Shown here one piece after another: positions 59,894-64,000 of a stretch of DNA of 64,000 nucleotides. A program made the translations under genes and the position numbers. The stretch comes from Chitinophaga sp. GTDB lineage: Bacteria; Bacteroidota; Bacteroidia; Chitinophagales; Chitinophagaceae. The stretch's first letter is position 1. Every line of letters begins with the position of its first letter. The notes beneath the pieces were generated by a model. The model had not been told where the DNA came from, did not search any database, and worked only from the letters and a program-made list of their open reading frames with translations. The stretch is taken from assembly GCF_017745275.1 (NCBI RefSeq), contig NZ_JAGHZS010000005.1:372001-436000 (forward strand), written 5' to 3'.

Positions 59894-61558
59894 TTACTTA
59901 CCTGGTATTTCCCGCTTCAGGAATACGAATCCATTTTTACGATACAACTCCTTCACGCCGGCATGCTGTAAATAAGGATCTACCCGGTCTATTTTCGTTA
60001 CAAAATATGCCGGTTTATCGATAGCGCCAGTCAGCAGCCAGTTTTCATCGTAAGAGTTTTGGTTTACCGGTTTCTCTTTATGCGTATAGAAAAATGGTGC
60101 GTAACTCCAATAGCCCAGCGCGGCAACATAGCAATCTTCCCCTTGTCTTTGTTCCAGGAACTCGATGGCTGCTGCCTGTGAGTACTTCTCTACTTTAGGC
60201 ACAATGATAGCGGCAGCCGTGAAGATCACCAGTGCGGTACCTACAAAGTAAACCGTAGCCGCATTGATAAAGGCGCGCTTTTTCAGTTGCACGATGCCGA
60301 TGATAACAGTGGCTACCATCAGTAACCCCACAATGCCTTCCCAGCCGCTCCATTTTACATCCGCCGCCATGTTGGCCTGTGCAAATGGATCTTTTACGTA
60401 AGGTATCAGTTGTTTAATGTTTAAGGCAATCACCGCTACAGCCAGTAACACAATGGCAATGATAGCACCCAGTATAGTGGCTAATACGCCTGCATATTTT
60501 TTATAATCCAGTTCTTTCCTGTCCCATTTGTAGAAGGTATAGGCCGCCAGGAAGCTGATCGGGAACCACGCCATAGAAGAATAGTGAATAATGCGCGATT
60601 GTACAATGGTGAACAGGATCGTTACTACCCAGAACAACAGCAGCATCCAGATTTTAAAGTCTTTATCATACCTGCCGGTATAGCGCGCTTTAAAGAAGGA
60701 TGGAATCGCAAAAAGAGAAGCGGGAAAACATCCTACCAGCAATACTACAAAGTGATAGCCGAAAAAGCCTGCCTGTCCTGCATCGTGGGTGGTGAAGAGG
60801 CGGTACTGGTATTTTAAAAATTCAGTAATGAACCAGGGACCGTTCTTGGCAGTTTCATATCCATACCAGGTAAGGGTTACCAGCGTGGTAACGATAAGGA
60901 ATACGAGGGCATGACCCCAGTTAAAATAGATCCGGAACTTATTATAGATGAAATAAACGCCCAGTACCAGCAGGAATACCATCAGGGCAACCTGTCCTTT
61001 GGTTAAAATGGCAAGTCCCATGAAAATGCCGGACCAAACGGCATAGTACAAAGGTTGCTTATTGATCCCTTCTTTATCATAGCCATTCCGTTTCCAGTGA
61101 TATAAGATAAAAAAGAACAGTGCCAGGAAAGTAAACAGGTTAAACCAGGGATCAATAATACCTGATTTGAAATACATATTAGGAAAGAGAGAGCCGCCAA
61201 ATGCCAGCGCCCAGAGCACGCCGAACTTCCGGTCGTATAACCGGGTACCGCATACCAGGAGCACTACCAGGGTTACAATACCACATACCGCATTGGGAAA
61301 GCGAGCAGCAAATTCGTTGATGCCAAATATTTTCATGGATAAGCTCTGCATCCAGAAGAACATGGGTGGCTTTTCCCAGAATGGTTTGAAGTTGATATAA
61401 ATCCTGGTGTAATCATCCAGTTTCAGCATCTCCCTGGAACACTCTGCGAAATTGATTTCATCCCAGTCAAACAAGTGAACCCGTCCCAGGAAAGGAATGA
61501 AGAAAAGCGCTGCAATCACCGCCAGTAATAGAATAGTGGATAGTTTGGGTGTACGCAT
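59894..61558 (-). CDS. Glycosyltransferase family 39 membrane protein (ArnT-like)
   Basis: A 554-residue integral membrane glycosyltransferase of the GT39/ArnT/PMT type. The N-terminal periplasmic loop has RVHLFDWDEINFAECSREML, with the Asp-Glu pair used in catalysis by ArnT-type enzymes, then FKPFWEKPPMFFWMQSLSMK. It has about 12 TM helices and a small soluble C-terminal domain (GEDCYVAALGYWSYAPFFYT). It uses a polyprenyl-phosphate sugar as donor, transferring it to a surface lipid or glycan; the acceptor is unknown. Normal length. Confidence 0.9.
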   Translation of the reverse strand: MRTPKLSTILLLAVIAALFFIPFLGRVHLFDWDEINFAECSREMLKLDDYTRIYINFKPFWEKPPMFFWMQSLSMKIFGINEFAARFPNAVCGIVTLVVLLVCGTRLYDRKFGVLWALAFGGSLFPNMYFKSGIIDPWFNLFTFLALFFFILYHWKRNGYDKEGINKQPLYYAVWSGIFMGLAILTKGQVALMVFLLVLGVYFIYNKFRIYFNWGHALVFLIVTTLVTLTWYGYETAKNGPWFITEFLKYQYRLFTTHDAGQAGFFGYHFVVLLVGCFPASLFAIPSFFKARYTGRYDKDFKIWMLLLFWVVTILFTIVQSRIIHYSSMAWFPISFLAAYTFYKWDRKELDYKKYAGVLATILGAIIAIVLLAVAVIALNIKQLIPYVKDPFAQANMAADVKWSGWEGIVGLLMVATVIIGIVQLKKRAFINAATVYFVGTALVIFTAAAIIVPKVEKYSQAAAIEFLEQRQGEDCYVAALGYWSYAPFFYTHKEKPVNQNSYDENWLLTGAIDKPAYFVTKIDRVDPYLQHAGVKELYRKNGFVFLKREIPGK

Positions 61559-61679
61559 ATGTACCTTATGTATATGATTGAATTAAACAAATATATGGTC
61601 ATATAATAGGATTTGCAAATCAGGCGGTTAATTGTTCCCATCCCTTCATTTTTAAATAAACTCCTTTTTTGAAATTTTA

Positions 61680-61711
61680 TTTGCGCAAGTAAATACTTGC
61701 GTTTATATTTG
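61680..61711 (+). promoter_or_regulatory. Consensus promoter of the arsR-type operon
   Basis: TTTG at 61680-61683, a 20-base spacer, then TATATTTG at 61704-61711. This is an exact match to the Bacteroidota TTTG/TAnnTTTG consensus. Operator 1 fills the spacer and operator 2 begins at the last base of the -7 box. Confidence 0.78.
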
Positions 61712-61726
61712 CAAGCATATACTTGC
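61684..61726. promoter_or_regulatory. Paired ArsR-type operators
   Basis: Operator 1, CGCAAGTAAATACTTGCG (61684-61701), is a perfect inverted repeat with seven-base arms. Operator 2, GCAAGCATATACTTGC (61711-61726), keeps the GCAAG and ACTTGC arms with one mismatch. Their centres are 26 bases apart. They lie within the promoter, the second ending four bases before the ATG, so the regulator should repress its own operon. Confidence 0.75.
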
Positions 61727-61730
61727 ATTT

Positions 61731-62057
61731 ATGAAAATCAGAAGAGATGTTTATCAAGCTATCGCTGATCCTACCAGGAGAGAAATCATCAACCTGGTAG
61801 CAGGGCAGTCGTACAACGTAAACACCATCGCAGAAAAGTTTGAGATGACCCGGCAGGCAATATCCCTGCACGTTAAAATATTGGAGGAATGCGGACTATT
61901 AGTGATCCGGCAAAGCGGCAGGGAAAGATTTTGCGAGGTACAGCTGGATCAGCTCGATGAAGTAGTGACCTGGATCGATCATTCCAGGAAATTATGGACC
62001 AAACGATTTGAAAAATTAGACAAATACTTACAACAACAAAAATCAAAAAACAAATGA
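61731..62057 (+). CDS. ArsR family transcriptional regulator
   Basis: A 108-residue winged-helix repressor (IADPTRREIINLVAGQSYNV, then IAEKFEMTRQAISLHVKIL, and EECGLLVIRQSGRERFCEVQ for the wing). It lacks the CxCxxC metal motif, so it is not a metal sensor; relatives paired with SRPBCC proteins sense other ligands. Its stop overlaps the start of the SRPBCC gene (ATGA), and paired palindromes sit in its own promoter. Length typical. Confidence 0.93.
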   Translation: MKIRRDVYQAIADPTRREIINLVAGQSYNVNTIAEKFEMTRQAISLHVKILEECGLLVIRQSGRERFCEVQLDQLDEVVTWIDHSRKLWTKRFEKLDKYLQQQKSKNK

Positions 62058-62539
62058 AAACGAATACCCAAGATCTCCTGATTACGCATTTGTTTGATGC
62101 GCCGCGTGAACTGGTTTTTGATGCATGGACAGATCCTGAACACCTGCAGCACTGGTATGCCCCCGAGGGATGCGACATTGTATTTAAATCGATAGATGTG
62201 AGGGTAGGCGGCCGCTTTCACTCCGTGATATTGGATCCCGTTCACGGAGAATGCTGGATCACCGGCGAATACCTGGAAATAAATGCACCGGAACGACTCG
62301 TATTCAGCATGGAACTGTGCAATGAACAGGGCATACCGGTGAGTGCCACGGAAGCAGGAAAGTCCAAAGACTGGCCACCAGCCATCATCACCACCATCAC
62401 ATTTGAGCCATTAGGGGAGCAAACCAAGCTGACGCTGCACCAGACCGTGCCGGAAATGGAAGCGAAGAAAACAGGCGCTTATCAAAGTTGGTTCAGCATG
62501 TTTGATCGTTTGAATGCTTTATTGGTCACCAGCAAATAA
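62054..62539 (+). CDS. SRPBCC family protein (AHSA1-type)
   Basis: A 161-residue START-like fold of the AHSA1 group. The start of the fold HLFDAPRELVFDAWTDPEHL and LQHWYAPEGCD are classical, followed by DVRVGGRFHSVILDPVHGEC and ITTITFEPLGEQTKLTLHQT. It overlaps arsR by four bases. Such ArsR-AHSA1 pairs are very common; the SRPBCC protein may bind a hydrophobic ligand. Cytosolic, normal length. Confidence 0.92.
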   Translation: MKTNTQDLLITHLFDAPRELVFDAWTDPEHLQHWYAPEGCDIVFKSIDVRVGGRFHSVILDPVHGECWITGEYLEINAPERLVFSMELCNEQGIPVSATEAGKSKDWPPAIITTITFEPLGEQTKLTLHQTVPEMEAKKTGAYQSWFSMFDRLNALLVTSK

Positions 62540-62546
62540 GGAGAGC

Positions 62547-62987
62547 ATGCGCCGTTTCAAATCTTTACCACTTTTGCTGCTTGTTTTGTTATCAGGTAGT
62601 TTTGTGAACGTTTCAAAACCAGGTCATATGAGCCGGAATAAAGCCACCGTTACCAATTACATGGCAGCGTTCAAGGAACATGACCATGTGAAAATACTGG
62701 CGTGTTTAACAGATGATGTCACCTGGGAGCTGCCAGGCGTTTATTCGCATAAAGGCAAAGCCGCTTTTGACAAGGAAATTGAAAACGAAGGATTTGCCGG
62801 TAAGCCTGTTATTACCGTTTCCCGGATGACAGAGGAGAATAACATCGTCATAGCCGAAGGTAACGTGCAAGCCCAAACGAAAGATGGAGTGATCATCCAC
62901 CTCGTGTTTTGTGATGTGTTTGAGATGGAGAACGGCCTGATAAAAAAGCTGGTCAGTTACTTAATGCCACTGCCAGATAAAAAGTAA
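62547..62987 (+). CDS. Exported nuclear transport factor 2-like (SnoaL) protein
   Basis: A 146-residue protein with a signal-like N-terminus (FKSLPLLLLVLLSGSFV) and an NTF2/SnoaL fold (NYMAAFKEHDHVKILACLTD, then DVTWELPGVYSHKGKAAFDK, and DGVIIHLVFCDVFEMENGLI). The start at 62547 has a good ribosome-binding sequence (AAGGAGA) and gives a signal peptide; the earlier start would run into the upstream gene. It is seven bases after the SRPBCC stop and likely shares the operon. Confidence 0.84.
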   Translation: MRRFKSLPLLLLVLLSGSFVNVSKPGHMSRNKATVTNYMAAFKEHDHVKILACLTDDVTWELPGVYSHKGKAAFDKEIENEGFAGKPVITVSRMTEENNIVIAEGNVQAQTKDGVIIHLVFCDVFEMENGLIKKLVSYLMPLPDKK

Positions 62988-63004
62988 TGGTGAATAGTTT
63001 GCGG

Positions 63005-63499
63005 TTACTTTTTTAATAAGGCGTTTTCCATCTCCCTGATCACCTGGTTAACGTAAAAGATTTTTGCCTGGTACGGGTTCTGTTGCGCATCTGCATTTAT
63101 TTTTCTGTTCGCCACTTCTTTCCCATTAAAGGCAATGGAGTAATAAGCATATAAGCTGGTAATACCTTTGTCGGGAACCAGCGAAGCATAACCGGTGATA
63201 CCAATTGCCCACTCCGACAAAAAAAGATGGCAGCAGTTTTCCGCCATACACTTCGCTGAGTAAGAAGATACACAGTCGTACTGATCACCGTGGATAGGAT
63301 TCAACTGTAAGTGACGGGCTTTCTGCCCCAGGTTATACGTGGTAATACCACCCTGGAAGTAAGACGATGCACTTTCTCCGCTGGAAAATGCCGTTTGCAT
63401 CAGTCCTGCTGAAACGCTTTCTGCTACGGACAAAGTCTCCTGACGAGCTTGCAAAATTGTACTGATTTTTTCTACTGTGTGAAGGTCCATCATTTCCAT
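63005..63499 (-). CDS. CinA C-terminal domain protein (NMN amidohydrolase type)
   Basis: A 164-residue stand-alone CinA C-terminal domain, the PncC-type enzyme that deamidates nicotinamide mononucleotide. Motif: SVAESVSAGLMQTAFSSGES, then YFQGGITTYNLGQKARHL and EWAIGITGYASLVPDKG. The last part is somewhat diverged from the usual G-[IV]-[AST]-G-P-[GA], so activity is uncertain. It is the size of the domain alone. It is divergent from the MmgE/PrpD gene at the window edge. Confidence 0.84.
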   Translation of the reverse strand: MEMMDLHTVEKISTILQARQETLSVAESVSAGLMQTAFSSGESASSYFQGGITTYNLGQKARHLQLNPIHGDQYDCVSSYSAKCMAENCCHLFLSEWAIGITGYASLVPDKGITSLYAYYSIAFNGKEVANRKINADAQQNPYQAKIFYVNQVIREMENALLKK

Positions 63500-63579
63500 A
63501 ATAAAGGGGCGTGTCTAATTTTATGCCAGATACAGGCATCTTTTTGGTGATACAGCAAAAGAACCCAAAAGGAGATGGT

Positions 63580-64000
63580 ATGACGCAAACTGCACAGATG
63601 GCCGCTTTCGCTTTGTCCGGAGATTATGAAAGGTTATCCGCCGGACATGTCCAAAAGTTAAAATTACACCTGCTGGATAGCCTGGCTTCTTTTGTCTGGT
63701 CCCGGCACCAGGAGCTACCTAAAAATGTAGCACGGGCACTTGCTTTTTTGAATGGGAATGGGAATGCCAATGCTACTACATTACCGTTAGATCACCTGGC
63801 CCAGTTATATACTACCTATATCCGTTATCCTGATTTTATGGATAACTTTTTGGCGAAAGAAGCTACCTGTCACCCTTCCGATAATATAGGATTATTGCTG
63901 GCCGCCAGCCAGGGACGGTCTGTCAGTGGAAAACAGTTTCTAATGGCGATGGCCGTGTCCTACGCGATACAATGCAGGCTCACCCAACAATTACCGGTGA
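63580..64000 (+). CDS. MmgE/PrpD family protein, N-terminal part (cut by window end)
   Basis: A partial gene, 140 residues readable, starting at the ATG at 63580 behind a GGAG sequence (63571-63574). The pattern LHLLDSLASFVWSRHQ, then PDFMDNFLAKEATCHPSDNI and GLLLAASQGRSVSGKQFLMA matches the first domain of MmgE/PrpD (2-methylcitrate dehydratase family), with the family TCHPSDN segment. The reading frame runs off the end of the window. It is divergent from CinA. Substrate is not settled: family members dehydrate methylcitrate, citrate or aconitate. Confidence 0.85.
   Translation, partial: MTQTAQMAAFALSGDYERLSAGHVQKLKLHLLDSLASFVWSRHQELPKNVARALAFLNGNGNANATTLPLDHLAQLYTTYIRYPDFMDNFLAKEATCHPSDNIGLLLAASQGRSVSGKQFLMAMAVSYAIQCRLTQQLPV

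Noticed and set aside
1..64000. CRISPR arrays, insertion sequences, prophage genes, rRNA
   Set aside because: None seen: no regularly spaced repeats, no transposase or integrase motifs, no phage structural genes and no rRNA sequence.

Overview
The window is chromosomal DNA from a Bacteroidota bacterium, most like Chitinophaga or another member of the Chitinophagaceae. The reasons are a SusC/SusD pair with an ECF sigma factor and FecR, many short Bacteroidota-type families (DUF4242, DUF4256, DUF4342, DUF892, DUF6597-type AraC proteins), hardly any Shine-Dalgarno sequences, and promoters of the Bacteroidota form TTTG-N20-TAnnTTTG. No phage, insertion sequence, CRISPR array or rRNA was seen. One tRNA (Pro, CGG) is present.

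Layout. 0-9 kb: small metabolic and stress genes mixed with three AraC-type regulators and an aldo/keto reductase. 9-16 kb: an accessory islet. It holds a membrane-anchored winged-helix regulator, a propeller lipoprotein, a small membrane protein, a 608-residue lipoprotein and a small acidic protein. These are separated by hairpins and by three decayed copies of the 3' end of the tRNA-Pro gene, and the intact tRNA-Pro lies at the right edge. 16-18.5 kb: a sugar module (GT14 glycosyltransferase, FdtA-like ketoisomerase, DegT aminotransferase). 18.7-27 kb: GlxA-type regulator with a methyltransferase, serine hydrolase, more AraC regulators, an epimerase-like SDR and a PEP mutase-like enzyme.

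27-49 kb is a carbohydrate region. A leftward operon codes for GH67 alpha-glucuronidase, an SDR probably acting as fructuronate reductase, a sialate O-acetylesterase-like protein, GH16 and MsrA. A LacI-type regulator and a divergent mannonate dehydratase (uxuA) lie beside it, and matching operator-like sites sit in front of both transcription units. Then come DUF493, YceI, an ECF sigma factor, FecR, SusC (with an STN signalling domain), SusD and, leftward, a GH36 alpha-galactosidase. Together they suggest uptake and breakdown of glucuronic-acid-bearing plant polysaccharide.

49-64 kb: ferritin-like DUF892, DUF421 and DUF4256 proteins, a DUF2975/HTH/ABC/ABC-M1 peptidase operon, a MocR-type regulator divergent from PaiB, a 2OG-Fe(II) oxygenase, a GT39 membrane glycosyltransferase, an ArsR/AHSA1/NTF2 operon with a very clear operator pair, CinA, and the start of an MmgE/PrpD gene cut by the window end.

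The most interesting parts are: (1) a three-gene regulon at 9.3-12.9 kb in which a two-TM winged-helix regulator, a stand-alone two-component-propeller lipoprotein and a small membrane protein share phased TTTACA repeats placed just upstream of promoters whose -33 and -7 boxes are weakened in the same way; and (2) the series of tRNA-Pro 3'-end repeats that divide the islet into cassette-like units.
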